The notes beneath the pieces are model-generated. The model had not been told where the DNA came from. It did no database searches and saw only the letters and a list, made by a program, of their open reading frames with translations. From assembly GCA_015231705.1 (NCBI GenBank), contig JADGBC010000012.1:1-40908 (forward strand): 40,908 nt of DNA, given 5' to 3'. The position numbers and the translations under genes are program-made. This document shows, piece by piece, positions 1 to 9,216 of this stretch. The stretch is from Desulfamplus sp. (GTDB lineage Bacteria > Desulfobacterota > Desulfobacteria > Desulfobacterales > Desulfobacteraceae). Each line of letters opens with the position of its first letter. Positions within the stretch are counted from its first letter, which is position 1.

Positions 1-756
1 AAAGAAGGCTATGCCGGAGCTGATTCTGATCAGTTTACAGGTGGTGTGCCAAGAACCGTTATTTTTGCGGGCAAGTCAGCTCCTGCCTATGCCCAGGCAA
101 AACTTATCATAAAACTTATCAATTCGGTTGGAGATAAGGTTAACAAAGACCATTATGTTCAAAAATATCTGAAAGTTATATTTCTTCCAAACTACTGCAT
201 TTCACAGGCTGAAAAGGTTATTCCGGCAGCCGATCTTTCAGAGCAGATTTCCACGGCAGGCATGGAGGCATCAGGTACTGGAAACATGAAATTTGCCCTT
301 AACGGTGCACTTACGATAGGTACTCTGGATGGTGCAAATGTGGAGATCATGCAGGAGGTTGGAAAAGAGAATATCTTTATTTTTGGAATGGACTCTGATG
401 AGGTATCTTCAGTAAGGCAGTCGGGCTACAATCCGAGAAAATTTTATGAGGAAGATAGTGAGCTGAAAAAGGTTCTTGATATGATTTCCAGCGGTTTTTT
501 CTCGCCTGAAAAGCCCGACCTTTTTGCTCCTCTCATCCGTTCTTTGCTGGATCAAGGAGATTATTACATGCTGCTTGCTGATTACCGATCCTATATTCAG
601 GCCCAGGAGGCGGTAAGTGCTGCCTATACTGATCAGCACAAGTGGGCTCGAAAATCGATCCTTAACACTGCGAATATGGGAAAATTCTCAAGCGACAGGT
701 CTGTTCGCCAGTATGCAGATAAAATATGGCATATCACCCCGCTTTCATACACATAA
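1..756 (+). CDS. glgP: Glycogen/starch phosphorylase, C-terminal part (5' end outside window)
   Basis: This is the last 251 codons of a PLP-dependent alpha-glucan phosphorylase, which releases glucose-1-phosphate from glycogen in the cytoplasm. The frame is open from base 1. The visible part holds the GKSAPAY region, the LPNY strand, and the family signature EASGTGNMKFALNG followed by GTLDGANVEI. The lysine of GTGNMK (codon 289-291) is the residue that binds pyridoxal phosphate in the family. The typical C-terminal helices follow, and the protein ends at the usual point. The family is about 820-850 residues long, so roughly two thirds lies upstream of the window. Nothing in the visible part is broken. 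No convincing terminator follows in the 157-base gap before the next gene. Confidence 0.95.
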   Translation, partial: KEGYAGADSDQFTGGVPRTVIFAGKSAPAYAQAKLIIKLINSVGDKVNKDHYVQKYLKVIFLPNYCISQAEKVIPAADLSEQISTAGMEASGTGNMKFALNGALTIGTLDGANVEIMQEVGKENIFIFGMDSDEVSSVRQSGYNPRKFYEEDSELKKVLDMISSGFFSPEKPDLFAPLIRSLLDQGDYYMLLADYRSYIQAQEAVSAAYTDQHKWARKSILNTANMGKFSSDRSVRQYADKIWHITPLSYT

Positions 757-913
757 AAATGAGTAAGTACCCGAACATATTTAATCCGGTATTTTGAAAT
801 TTAATTATTGAAATATATCAATAAGTTAGAATGTGAAAAAATATGATTATTTCTGTTTTGGTACTTATTATGAATAAAAATCGCTTTCATCGACTAATAA
901 AAGGAGGAAAGGT

Positions 914-3900
914 ATGAAACAATTTCTATTATCCAATCGTTCATTGTTTTTATTTTCGGCCTTAGCCCTTATTATGATCAATCCGATTTGCTCTCTTCCG
1001 GCAATGGCTGCTACGGTCATTGTAAGACCACCCATTCAAATCGTAAAGCCTGATCTTGCCATATTACAAAGGGGAACTCAGGTCAGCCCGACCAGTGTTC
1101 TACCTGGAGGAACTATCACCATCTCTCCACTTACTGTAGTTAATCAGGGAAATGCTGCAAGCGGATCGTTTAGCGTAGGTATCTATCTTTCTACTGATAA
1201 TACAATTACGGCTGATGATATTTATCTGGGAAATTACACCCATCGAACCGGACTTGACCCTGAAAAGACATTTGAATGGTATGAAAAGAGTGTTGCTATT
1301 CCAGAAGATATAACAAAGGGGAGCTACTATCTTGGAATTCTGGTTGATAACTCTGGTACTGTATCTGAATCAGATGAATCAAATAACACCGAGATTCATA
1401 CTCTGGAGGTTGGACTGACTATCATAACCAGGCTTCTACCCAATCTTCGTCCATTGTCAGAGAGATTGACCCTCTCCCCTTCAACGATAGAAGCCGGAGA
1501 AGGCGTATCTCTTTCAGCATGGGTTGTAGAAAACAGTGGAACTTTGGAGTGTAATGCTTTTTCAATAGGCTACTATCTTTCTGCTGATCCCTCTATTAAC
1601 AAATACGATATTCTGCTTGAACAAGAGAATCTCATCTCCGGTCTGCCGGTTGGAGAATTTCTTGATCAGCCTGAAAAAAAGCTTGTTATTCCAGCAACAA
1701 CCACACCTGGAAATTACTATATAGGTATTCTTGTTGACGATTCAGGAGCAATTCAGGAATCTGACGAAACCGACAACTCTATGGCTGTGCAACTGGCCGT
1801 AACTACACCGGTAACAGAGGAACTTCTACCGGACTTAATTTTCAAGGAAGGAACGTCAGCAATGGATTTGACGCCTCCTGCTCTGGAACCCGGGAGAACA
1901 GTAACAGTTTCAGGAGGTTTAGTGCTGAATCAGGGGATAGGTGCAGCCACTCCATTCTACTGTGATTACTATCTTTCCGGTGACAAGATCATAACAAAGG
2001 ATGACATCCGCTTGGGAGGATTTGATATCCAGAAGACTCTTGCATCAGGAGAGAGTACTCAACTGCCTGAATCGCTTCTTACTATTCCTTCGACTACTCT
2101 GCCAGGAGAGTATTTTATTGGTATCTTGATTGATGGAACTGATGCTGTAGCCGAATCTAATGAAGGAAACAACTCATTTACGATTGTGAGAACAATAGTT
2201 GTCATGGACATTACGAGATTTTCTCTTAAATCAGTGACAGATTCCATTGTCAAGGAGGTCTTGGACAATGAGATAGCACCCCTTTTTACAACTCCATCCT
2301 TAAAACCGATGCCGGTTCCTGCCGGCAAAAAAATATTGACACTTTTTCCGTCCTCATCTGCGTCTGTGAACGAAGATCCATCGGCTGCAAGCGTTATCGG
2401 CCTTGGATCTGTTGCATATGGAGGAGATACCCTTTCTCTAAAAATAAAACTCGGACAATTTTCAGGAAAGGTTGACCTTTACCTTGCCCTCTCTCATGAG
2501 ACAGATGATTCAAGGGCAAATCTATTTTTTATTTCAGAGAATGGCTCTTTGCACTCATTTGACTCAACTCCTCTTGGTCAGTGGAAAAAAGGAGTTACCG
2601 GTCCTGTCTCGGAACTCATTTTTGGAGATATTCCAGCCGGATCACTTCCAACTGGCCGCTATACAATATTTCTTCTTGCCACACCTGCCGGAAAAGCAAT
2701 TGGAGATAATTATTACCTGTGGTCATCATCGTTTGAACAAAAATCCAAATGGCTTGAGTCAGAACTCAATGTTTATTACCCTGATTGGAAAAAACTGTTA
2801 GTCAAGGATCTTCTGCCCGGGTGGATAGGGGATCTTATCACCAGCGGAGACCTCACCATTACCTCTACTAACCCTGTTCAGGTGCTTGACGGTGCTCCTT
2901 TGGCACAGGGAAAAGGGACAATGTTTCGAGTGACTGTCAAATCGTCGTTTTTAACATCTGTTTCAGCAAGTTTCAAGTTGTCCTTAGGAACAATTCCTTT
3001 TGAAATGTGGAAGATTGTCGGAAGCGGATTATGGTTTAATGACCCTGATTGGCCAGAAATCTGGGGTCCGGTTGTTATCAAGCCTGGTATAAATGAGATA
3101 ATGTTGCCATATATTCCTGCAGGACGGGAAAATAATGAGTATTCATATCAGACAGATCCAGCCGGAATTTTGGAAGGAGCGTACTATTTTGGCACGCTCC
3201 ACCCTGATAAAAGAGCTCTTCCGGCCCCTGTAGCAAACTACTGCTCTTACACTGTGTCGGTAGATCCTGATAATAAAATAACCGAGTCAAACGAGAATAA
3301 CAACTCACTGTACAAAGAGCTCTTTGCCGCTCCTGTAAAGGGGTGGAAGTTTCTTTTTGTACCTGTCTATCAGAAACCAAACTCTCCCCCAAGGATCAGC
3401 CGTGTTTACAGTGTCGCAAAGAAAAGCATTGAGTATATAATGGGAACCTTTCCAGTTCCAGATGCTGGTATTACATGGTCTGTCGCCTCTGCCACTACAG
3501 TTCAGCCATGCTCTGATAATGCATCCCAGAACTGTGGATACGCTGCGGTTTGGGAAGAGGGTGTCGGGCGGGGTGAGTTTTTCTCACTGCTTCTTCAAAA
3601 AGAGTTCAAAAAAGACTACAATGACCTATACTATCCCAACATATCTCCGAATGAATTTGATTTTATCGTAGCGGTAACTTCTGGAAGCGGGGGAGGTTCC
3701 GGCGGTTCTGACAAGGTGGTTGCAATAGGAGACCAGGCAGGCGATCAGATTCTGGCACATGAATTCACCCATGCTGTTATTGGAGTATATGACATCTACT
3801 CTGCCGACTGTCTTGTTGGATGGGATGAGGCATATTGTGAACACTCTGACGGAAGTCGGGAGTACTGCTGCATTGATGGACTTGATGCTGATCATCCTAA

Positions 3901-4288
3901 GGACTATTATTGTGTGCCTGACGCATCAGGAAATATCCAGTGCGACTATAGTGCACTAGTGACAAAAAACTGTTCTCAAACCTGTACGGACTTTCAGTCC
4001 TGCAGGAACAAATGCTCTTCCATATGTTCTGACGGAAACGTGTTTTCAGGTCCGGATGCAAGGTTGAGACACCCCTCCTCGCGAGGATTCTGGACAACAA
4101 AATGGCTGGATATAGACGGCCCTGTCAACTACTTCATGGACGCAAGAATCGAATCAGGAGCTTCCTACCCCTGGATGTGGAATGTTCTTGGAAATACTAC
4201 TTACCACTGCTATTGGGGATTTGGTCCCGTTGACAACCCTGATGGCTATATAAACATTTTGAACCATCCAAGATTCAAAAAACCGTGA
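914..4288 (+). CDS. Secreted CARDB-repeat protein with CLCA-like HExxH metalloprotease motif
   Basis: An 1124-residue exported protein. It starts with a Sec-type signal peptide (residues 1-33, cleavage near AMA-A), preceded by a strong AGGAGG site. Three CARDB (cell-adhesion-related, Ig-like) domains lie at about 45-165, 175-295 and 305-430, each ending in the SESDESNNT-type strand. A fourth CARDB-like strand (ITESNENNNS) occurs near 790. The C-terminal third looks enzymatic: HEFTH at H949-H953 followed by GVYD gives HExxHxxxGxxD, the spacing seen in CLCA-type metallopeptidases. A cysteine-rich stretch follows (about 963-1040), then a possible Met-turn at M1075 (YFMDAR). I infer an extracellular zinc peptidase that binds surfaces or polymers. 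Substrate is unknown. The middle segment (about 490-600) resembles the C-terminal module of the caspase-like proteins at 34086 and 37805. Confidence 0.8.
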   Translation: MKQFLLSNRSLFLFSALALIMINPICSLPAMAATVIVRPPIQIVKPDLAILQRGTQVSPTSVLPGGTITISPLTVVNQGNAASGSFSVGIYLSTDNTITADDIYLGNYTHRTGLDPEKTFEWYEKSVAIPEDITKGSYYLGILVDNSGTVSESDESNNTEIHTLEVGLTIITRLLPNLRPLSERLTLSPSTIEAGEGVSLSAWVVENSGTLECNAFSIGYYLSADPSINKYDILLEQENLISGLPVGEFLDQPEKKLVIPATTTPGNYYIGILVDDSGAIQESDETDNSMAVQLAVTTPVTEELLPDLIFKEGTSAMDLTPPALEPGRTVTVSGGLVLNQGIGAATPFYCDYYLSGDKIITKDDIRLGGFDIQKTLASGESTQLPESLLTIPSTTLPGEYFIGILIDGTDAVAESNEGNNSFTIVRTIVVMDITRFSLKSVTDSIVKEVLDNEIAPLFTTPSLKPMPVPAGKKILTLFPSSSASVNEDPSAASVIGLGSVAYGGDTLSLKIKLGQFSGKVDLYLALSHETDDSRANLFFISENGSLHSFDSTPLGQWKKGVTGPVSELIFGDIPAGSLPTGRYTIFLLATPAGKAIGDNYYLWSSSFEQKSKWLESELNVYYPDWKKLLVKDLLPGWIGDLITSGDLTITSTNPVQVLDGAPLAQGKGTMFRVTVKSSFLTSVSASFKLSLGTIPFEMWKIVGSGLWFNDPDWPEIWGPVVIKPGINEIMLPYIPAGRENNEYSYQTDPAGILEGAYYFGTLHPDKRALPAPVANYCSYTVSVDPDNKITESNENNNSLYKELFAAPVKGWKFLFVPVYQKPNSPPRISRVYSVAKKSIEYIMGTFPVPDAGITWSVASATTVQPCSDNASQNCGYAAVWEEGVGRGEFFSLLLQKEFKKDYNDLYYPNISPNEFDFIVAVTSGSGGGSGGSDKVVAIGDQAGDQILAHEFTHAVIGVYDIYSADCLVGWDEAYCEHSDGSREYCCIDGLDADHPKDYYCVPDASGNIQCDYSALVTKNCSQTCTDFQSCRNKCSSICSDGNVFSGPDARLRHPSSRGFWTTKWLDIDGPVNYFMDARIESGASYPWMWNVLGNTTYHCYWGFGPVDNPDGYINILNHPRFKKP

Positions 4289-4305
4289 GTCTTACAATTG
4301 TTAGC

Positions 4306-4441
4306 CTCGTAAAAAGTCAATTTACTAAAATCTGCGTCTAATAAAATGAAGCTCCCCGCCGCAAGCGGCGGGGTATGAACCCGAGCTTCTCAATCAAAGG
4401 GTTATTACACCAAAAAACGCCGATTTATGACTTTTTACGAG
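4306..4441. repeat. Family B MITE-like element, copy 1
   Basis: Perfect 14-bp inverted ends (CTCGTAAAAAGTCA at 4306-4319; its complement at 4428-4441) bound a 136-bp non-coding element. It carries a 9-bp perfect GC stem (4354-4362 with 4365-4373). The right end continues as GGAATCA, giving a 20-base end also found at 11961 and 16500. It lies between the convergent ends of the protease gene and the small secreted protein gene, so it may also act as a transcription barrier. No transposase is present, so mobility would be in trans. Confidence 0.75.
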
Positions 4442-4468
4442 GGAATCACATTGCAATGGGCAGTTGAA

Positions 4469-4861
4469 TCAACGAAGAGAAATTGCCCATTCCCAATCCG
4501 CATAGTATTCAAATGTATATCCGTTAGTTATATATGCGGTGGCAATCATCGTGTAGAAATTATACTCCAGTATCAACATCTTGTTTCTTGGAAAGTTTGA
4601 GTTGCTAAGCTCAGGATTTGATTCAATCAGAAAAAAACTATCTTTCTCAAAACTCAGAATGCCAACAAACTTGGAAGGTGCTCTGTTGTCAATATATGCA
4701 CAGCCGTATTCTGTACCATAAATGAAATCTCCAGGAGTCAGATATAATTCATATTCAGTACAGTAATCTATATCTTTTATATAGTATGGTCCATAATCTG
4801 CGACTGCATTTGATAAAGTTCCAATAAACACAAGGTATATGATAATAATTGTTTTTTTCAT
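4469..4861 (-). CDS. Small secreted protein of unknown function
   Basis: A 130-residue product with a clear N-terminal signal peptide (MKK, a hydrophobic Ile-rich core, cleavage near VADYG), so it is exported. The mature part is rich in Tyr, Asp and Glu, with cysteines at about 33 and 54 that could form a disulfide. I recognise no family. The start at 4861 is supported by GAGGAG seven bases upstream on the minus strand. It converges with the protease gene across the family B element and has no partner gene. Confidence 0.7.
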   Translation of the reverse strand: MKKTIIIIYLVFIGTLSNAVADYGPYYIKDIDYCTEYELYLTPGDFIYGTEYGCAYIDNRAPSKFVGILSFEKDSFFLIESNPELSNSNFPRNKMLILEYNFYTMIATAYITNGYTFEYYADWEWAISLR

Positions 4862-4996
4862 GATATGCTCCTCTGAAATTAAAAAGTTTTTCAGCCATTG
4901 TCAAACCAGCAAGATCAACAAAACTTCTTACATCTATTATGACACCTTATTTTGCAATATGTTCAAACTTATTCTTGCCTTGCCTTGATTATTGTC

Positions 4997-6160
4997 TCAC
5001 AAGCCCATTTTGGCTCTCAACTGGCCGCAAGCAGCCGAAATATCAACCCCTCGGCTCTTTCTGACAATGGCTGTAACCTGCCGATCCAGCAATATTTGAA
5101 CAAAACGGCTAACTTCAGCAGCCGATGGCCTCTTGAATTCACTCTTTTCATGTGGGTTAAAGGGGATTATGTTGACCTTTGATTTTATAGGTCCAAGCAT
5201 CTTTACAAGCCTTTTTGCATCCTCATCACTGTCATTAACCCCTTTTATCAGAATATACTCAAATGTAATTTTATCACGAGATTTAAGCTTATAGGAACGA
5301 CAGGTCTCTAAAAGCTCTTTGATGGGATATTTTCTGTTGATCGGCATGAGCATTGATCTTGTAACATCATCCGTGGCATTGAGAGATATGGCAAGATTGG
5401 CATCTGTGTCATTGCAAAGACGGCTTATTTCCGGAACAAGACCGCATGTGGATATTGTAACCCTGCGTGGGGAAAATTTAAGTCCATAATCTGTCTCTGT
5501 TAGGGTGTCAAGAGCCTTGACTACAGCATCATAATTGGCAAGAGGCTCTCCCATGCCCATAAAGACAATATTAGCTATGTGGCCGGTGTGTGATCCGTTT
5601 GAACTGGAACCATTGGCTTCATCCTCTCCATCTTCCATATCCTCTTCAGTTATGGCATTATCTATATCGATTTGGACATTATCCATATCTCTTTGAGTTG
5701 CAAAGTTCTTTGATTTATCTCTCATGGCCAGATGCTTTCTTGCATCCCTTACCTGGGAAATGATCTCGCCCGCAGTAAGATTTCTGACAAATCCTCCTTT
5801 TGCGGTAAGGCAGAACCTGCAACCCTGGGTACACCCGACCTGAGATGAGATGCATAAAGTAAAGTGATCTTTCTGAGGAATAATTACAGCTTCAATGTAA
5901 TTGTCATCTGCAAGTTTAAAGAGCAGCTTTTCAGTGCCGTCAACAGAAAACTCGCTTGATTCTATTTCAAGCCTTGCAATGTAAAAATGCTCATTGAGAA
6001 GTTTTCTTGCATCTTTTGCAAGGTCTGTCATCTCATCAAATGTCTCTGCCTGGCGTAAGTATATCCATTTGAAAACCTGCCCTGCACGAAAAGATCTCAT
6101 ATCATGCTCTTCAAACCACTGGGCAAGATCTGCTCTTGTCAGCTCTTTAATATCCTGCAT
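4997..6160 (-). CDS. rlmN: 23S rRNA (adenine(2503)-C(2))-methyltransferase RlmN with acidic insert
   Basis: Radical-SAM enzyme that methylates C2 of A2503 in 23S rRNA (and A37 in some tRNAs). In 387 residues it shows the N-terminal accessory helices, the CTQGCRFC cluster motif (C110, C114, C117) that binds the 4Fe-4S/SAM centre, the resolving cysteine C103 in LCISSQVGC, the GMGEP motif near 202-206, and the C-terminal methyl-carrying cysteine C378 in AACGQL. These match the paired catalytic cysteines of E. coli RlmN. The odd feature is an insert of about 45 residues (148-193), rich in Asp, Glu, Asn and Ser, between the cluster motif and GMGEP. It keeps the frame and probably forms a surface loop. 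The ribosome site is weak (CAAGGA). Confidence 0.96.
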   Translation of the reverse strand: MQDIKELTRADLAQWFEEHDMRSFRAGQVFKWIYLRQAETFDEMTDLAKDARKLLNEHFYIARLEIESSEFSVDGTEKLLFKLADDNYIEAVIIPQKDHFTLCISSQVGCTQGCRFCLTAKGGFVRNLTAGEIISQVRDARKHLAMRDKSKNFATQRDMDNVQIDIDNAITEEDMEDGEDEANGSSSNGSHTGHIANIVFMGMGEPLANYDAVVKALDTLTETDYGLKFSPRRVTISTCGLVPEISRLCNDTDANLAISLNATDDVTRSMLMPINRKYPIKELLETCRSYKLKSRDKITFEYILIKGVNDSDEDAKRLVKMLGPIKSKVNIIPFNPHEKSEFKRPSAAEVSRFVQILLDRQVTAIVRKSRGVDISAACGQLRAKMGL

Positions 6161-6460
6161 TTACTGTTTCCTTGAGTTTCATTATAATCATTTGTCATCT
6201 CTATTTTTTGCCTGCTGCTGTATTTGTCTGCCTGCATTTTTCAATTGTTCAATTGAGTTCCTGCAAAATCTGATTTTACAATTCTTGATTGTAAGGAATG
6301 AAAAGTGAGTTTCGCAGGCTATCTGAATATATACTCTCATTTTTCAAGGTTCATCTCAAGAGGAGTATAAACTAATATGGCATTTTCTGTTGATATTGGG
6401 CTTTTTATGAGGATAATTTTTTGATGGATCCTATTTTTTTCTAAGTTTCAATATTTTATG

Positions 6461-6502
6461 TTGACATCAATTTGAAAACCTCTTAAATGCATACCGATCG
6501 GT
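6461..6502 (+). promoter_or_regulatory. Candidate promoter with TetR-type operator
   Basis: TTGACA at 6461-6466 is followed after 16 bases by TTAAAT (6483-6488). The perfect palindrome ACCGATCGGT (6493-6502) sits where transcription would start. Palindromes of the ACCGAnCGGT type are common TetR-family operators, and the next gene downstream is a TetR regulator, so autorepression is a reasonable inference. The leader would be about 230 bases long because a MITE is inserted in it. Confidence 0.5.
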
Positions 6503-6538
6503 CTGTATTTATCTTAATAAGATTGATTTAATATAGAG

Positions 6539-6653
6539 CCCACATTGAGCAGCAAACGATATAACCTATTGATTTTATTATAAGTGGTCAATTTTAACCA
6601 AAAATTATAATTCAATTATTTCAAATAGTTATGTATAGGGTGCTCAATGTGGG
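6539..6653. mobile_element. 115-bp MITE with 13-bp inverted ends and 6-bp target duplication
   Basis: CCCACATTGAGCA (6539-6551) and its exact complement (6641-6653) bound a 115-bp AT-rich element. The hexamer ATAGAG lies directly outside both ends (6533-6538 and 6654-6659), as expected for a target-site duplication. The inner arms are also imperfectly complementary, so the element can fold on itself. It encodes nothing and sits between the candidate promoter/operator and the TetR start codon. The ends do not match families A, B or C. The parent transposon is not in the window. Confidence 0.85.
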
Positions 6654-6726
6654 ATAGAGAGATAGACCAGGTTTTTCCCTGATGACAACAGATATCTACA
6701 GGTCATCAAAATGATAAAGGAACATC

Positions 6727-7344
6727 ATGAAAGCAACCCATAAAAGAAATCAGGCTGAAAGAAGCTCTCAAACCCAGATAAAACTGTTTGACGCAACATT
6801 GAATTGCCTCCAGGAGTTCGGTTATCATGGTGCCTCTTTGTCTCAGATATTAAAAAAAGCCGGAGTTTCAAGAGGTGCATGGAGTCACCATTTTGAAAAC
6901 AAACTTGATTTGATTGCTGCTGCCGCAGAGTATGTTCTTAATAGTGCAATTGAAACTACAAGGGACTGGGCTTTGTCTTCGGGTACCTCTGAGCTTTCGC
7001 TGTCCGAGATTTTTGATTTTATCTGGGAGAATTTCTATACAGGCAGACATAGGGATGTCTGGCTTGAATTCAATGTAGCCTGCAGAACTGATGAGCAGCT
7101 AAGAGAACGTCTTGAACCAGTGCTTGCACATTTTCATGCATCCATGGCGATCGCCTGGCAGACATATTTTACTGCCAAAGCATGTTGTGACTCCAATATC
7201 CAAACAATCATGATTCTTACCATAAATACTTTTCGGGGTATGGCCATACAGTCGATTACCCAGAACGATCCTCACTATTTCAAGCAACTTCGCATGGAGT
7301 GGTTTAAAATAGTGTCAATGCTGGTCGAGCCAAAACAGGCTTAG
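6727..7344 (+). CDS. TetR/AcrR family transcriptional regulator
   Basis: A 205-residue one-component repressor. The N-terminal DNA-binding domain (about 15-62) has the typical TetR helix-turn-helix: GASLSQILKKAGVSRGAWSHHF followed by KLDLI. The C-terminal all-helical part would bind a small ligand, and its specificity cannot be read from sequence. AAGGA precedes the ATG. The FAD dehydrogenase, ThDP enzyme and downstream genes follow in the same direction, so the regulator probably controls this redox cluster and, through the palindrome at 6493-6502, itself. Confidence 0.9.
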   Translation: MKATHKRNQAERSSQTQIKLFDATLNCLQEFGYHGASLSQILKKAGVSRGAWSHHFENKLDLIAAAAEYVLNSAIETTRDWALSSGTSELSLSEIFDFIWENFYTGRHRDVWLEFNVACRTDEQLRERLEPVLAHFHASMAIAWQTYFTAKACCDSNIQTIMILTINTFRGMAIQSITQNDPHYFKQLRMEWFKIVSMLVEPKQA

Positions 7345-7396
7345 ATATCTACTTTTACTCTTAATAAACATTCAGAAATATAAGACAAAGAGAGAG

Positions 7397-9172
7397 ATGA
7401 AAAATATGGCAACCATAACAAAAACAGACAATATCTATAAAAGCGATGTCGTTATAGTCGGTGGTGGACTTGCAGGCATTGTTACCGCATTTGAGCTTCT
7501 GGATCAGAACAGGTCGGTCGTTATTATTGATCGGGACAAAGAGCAGAATTTTGGTGGTCTGGCTAAAAAATCATTTGGCGGAATCATGTTTGTAGATACT
7601 CCTCATCAACGCAAAATGGGCATCAAAGACTCTCCAGAGCTTGCTCTGTCAGACTGGAACAGTTTTGCACAATTCAACTCTGATGATCTATGGCCGCAAA
7701 AATGGGCAAAGTGCTATGTGGAGCGATCCATAGATCTTATTTTTGATTGGCTTTCCAGAAGATCAGTCTCCTTTTTGCCATTGGTAAACTGGCCAGAAAG
7801 AGGAGTGTTTCACCCTGGCAACTCCATACCAAGATGGCACATTGCATGGGGTACAGGCTACGGGATCATCGAATCCATACTCAAAGATCTCTACAACCAC
7901 CCGAACCGCAACAAATTGACAGTCTGTTTTGAACACAAGGTCAGCAGGCTTCTGATCAAAGAAAGTCGATCCGGTGCAGACCATGCAGGAACAGACCACG
8001 AAGGAACAGATCTGGCAAGGAAAGAGAAATCAGGAAAATCTCCATTTGGTAAAAATCAATCAGGGAGAGATGGATATCTGGCAACAAAAAAAATAGTTAC
8101 CGGATGTGCAGGTATAAATGAGAGAACCGGTGAGCCTTTTGAGGCTCATGGAGATCAGGTGGTTCTGGCATCAGGCGGAATATGCGGCGGAGATCTCTCT
8201 ATGGTAAGGGATAACTGGTATCGGGAGTGGGGAGAAGCACCCAAGACTCTTTTGAACGGATCACACAGGTTTGCAGACGGAATGCTTCACAAAGCAGCGG
8301 CTGAAACAGGTGCTAAAGTTACTCATCTTGACAAACAGTGGCACTATGCAGCAGGCATATTTCATCCCAATCCGGAACAGGATATGGATGGCTTGAGCCT
8401 TGTTCCGCCAAGATCTGCCTTGTGGATGGATGCACAGGGAAGACGCTTTGGGCCCGTGCCCCTTATGGGATATACCGATACCCGCTATGTTGTCGAGCAG
8501 ATATGTAAAACCCAAGCCAAATATTCATGGTTGGTACTTAACTGGAAAATAGCAATAAAGGAGCTTGCAATATCAGGATGCGACTATATGACAGCTTTCC
8601 GGCACCGACAGAAGCTAAAACTTGTGAAAAATATTCTGCTGGGAGATAAAGATCTTGTAAGGCGTCTTATGAAGGAGTCAAAAGATATTGTGGTTGCTGA
8701 CTCTATTGAGAATATGGCAGAGAAGATGGAAAGCTTGAGCATGGGAGTTTCCATTGACAGTCAGGGGATGGCCTCTGATATACGTGCTTATGACGATCAG
8801 ATAGACAGAGGAAGAAGATATTTCAATGATGATCAATTAAGAAGAATCGCCAATTTCAGAGATAACCGTGGAGACCGTATGAGAATGTGCAGATTCCAGA
8901 AAATTGACGACCATTCGGCACGGCCTTTGATTGCGATCCGTACATTTATCTTAAGCCGTAAAAGCCTTGGGGGAGTTATGACCAATCTGCAAAGTCAGGT
9001 TCTTGATTCAGATCAAAGTCCGATTTCAGGGTTGTATGCAGTTGGAGAGACAGCAGGATTCGGAGGAGGCGGCATACATGGCAGAGGATCACTTGAAGGG
9101 ACATTTCTTGGCTGCTGTGTACTCACAGCAAGAGCGGCAGCTCTCTCCATTGCAGGCAAATCACTATATTAG
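7397..9172 (+). CDS. FAD-binding dehydrogenase (fumarate reductase/ketosteroid dehydrogenase-like)
   Basis: A 591-residue flavoprotein. The Rossmann FAD motif VVIVGGGLAGIVTAFELL lies at about 18-35, an acidic ribose-binding end (IIDRD) follows, and the C-terminal FAD closure GLYAVGETAGFGGGG-IHG is present. This layout matches the COG3573-type FAD-binding dehydrogenases related to 3-ketosteroid dehydrogenase and fumarate reductase flavoproteins. These remove or add hydrogen across a C-C bond next to a carbonyl. The substrate is unknown. A hydrophilic insert at about 192-220 is rich in Gly, Lys and Asp and contains short repeats such as AGTDHEGTD. The start is either 7397 or the in-frame ATG at 7406; the ribosome site is a weak GAGAGAG. 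It begins 53 bases after the TetR gene and ends 44 bases before the ThDP enzyme, so one operon is likely. Confidence 0.85.
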   Translation: MKNMATITKTDNIYKSDVVIVGGGLAGIVTAFELLDQNRSVVIIDRDKEQNFGGLAKKSFGGIMFVDTPHQRKMGIKDSPELALSDWNSFAQFNSDDLWPQKWAKCYVERSIDLIFDWLSRRSVSFLPLVNWPERGVFHPGNSIPRWHIAWGTGYGIIESILKDLYNHPNRNKLTVCFEHKVSRLLIKESRSGADHAGTDHEGTDLARKEKSGKSPFGKNQSGRDGYLATKKIVTGCAGINERTGEPFEAHGDQVVLASGGICGGDLSMVRDNWYREWGEAPKTLLNGSHRFADGMLHKAAAETGAKVTHLDKQWHYAAGIFHPNPEQDMDGLSLVPPRSALWMDAQGRRFGPVPLMGYTDTRYVVEQICKTQAKYSWLVLNWKIAIKELAISGCDYMTAFRHRQKLKLVKNILLGDKDLVRRLMKESKDIVVADSIENMAEKMESLSMGVSIDSQGMASDIRAYDDQIDRGRRYFNDDQLRRIANFRDNRGDRMRMCRFQKIDDHSARPLIAIRTFILSRKSLGGVMTNLQSQVLDSDQSPISGLYAVGETAGFGGGGIHGRGSLEGTFLGCCVLTARAAALSIAGKSLY

Positions 9173-9216
9173 AAAATGACAAAACAGAGTCAACCCATCT
9201 TCAACCGGAGGAAAAC

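Noticed and set aside
4354-4373. GC hairpin as an intrinsic terminator
   Set aside because: The stem is perfect but no T-run follows on either strand; it is better explained as internal structure of the family B element.
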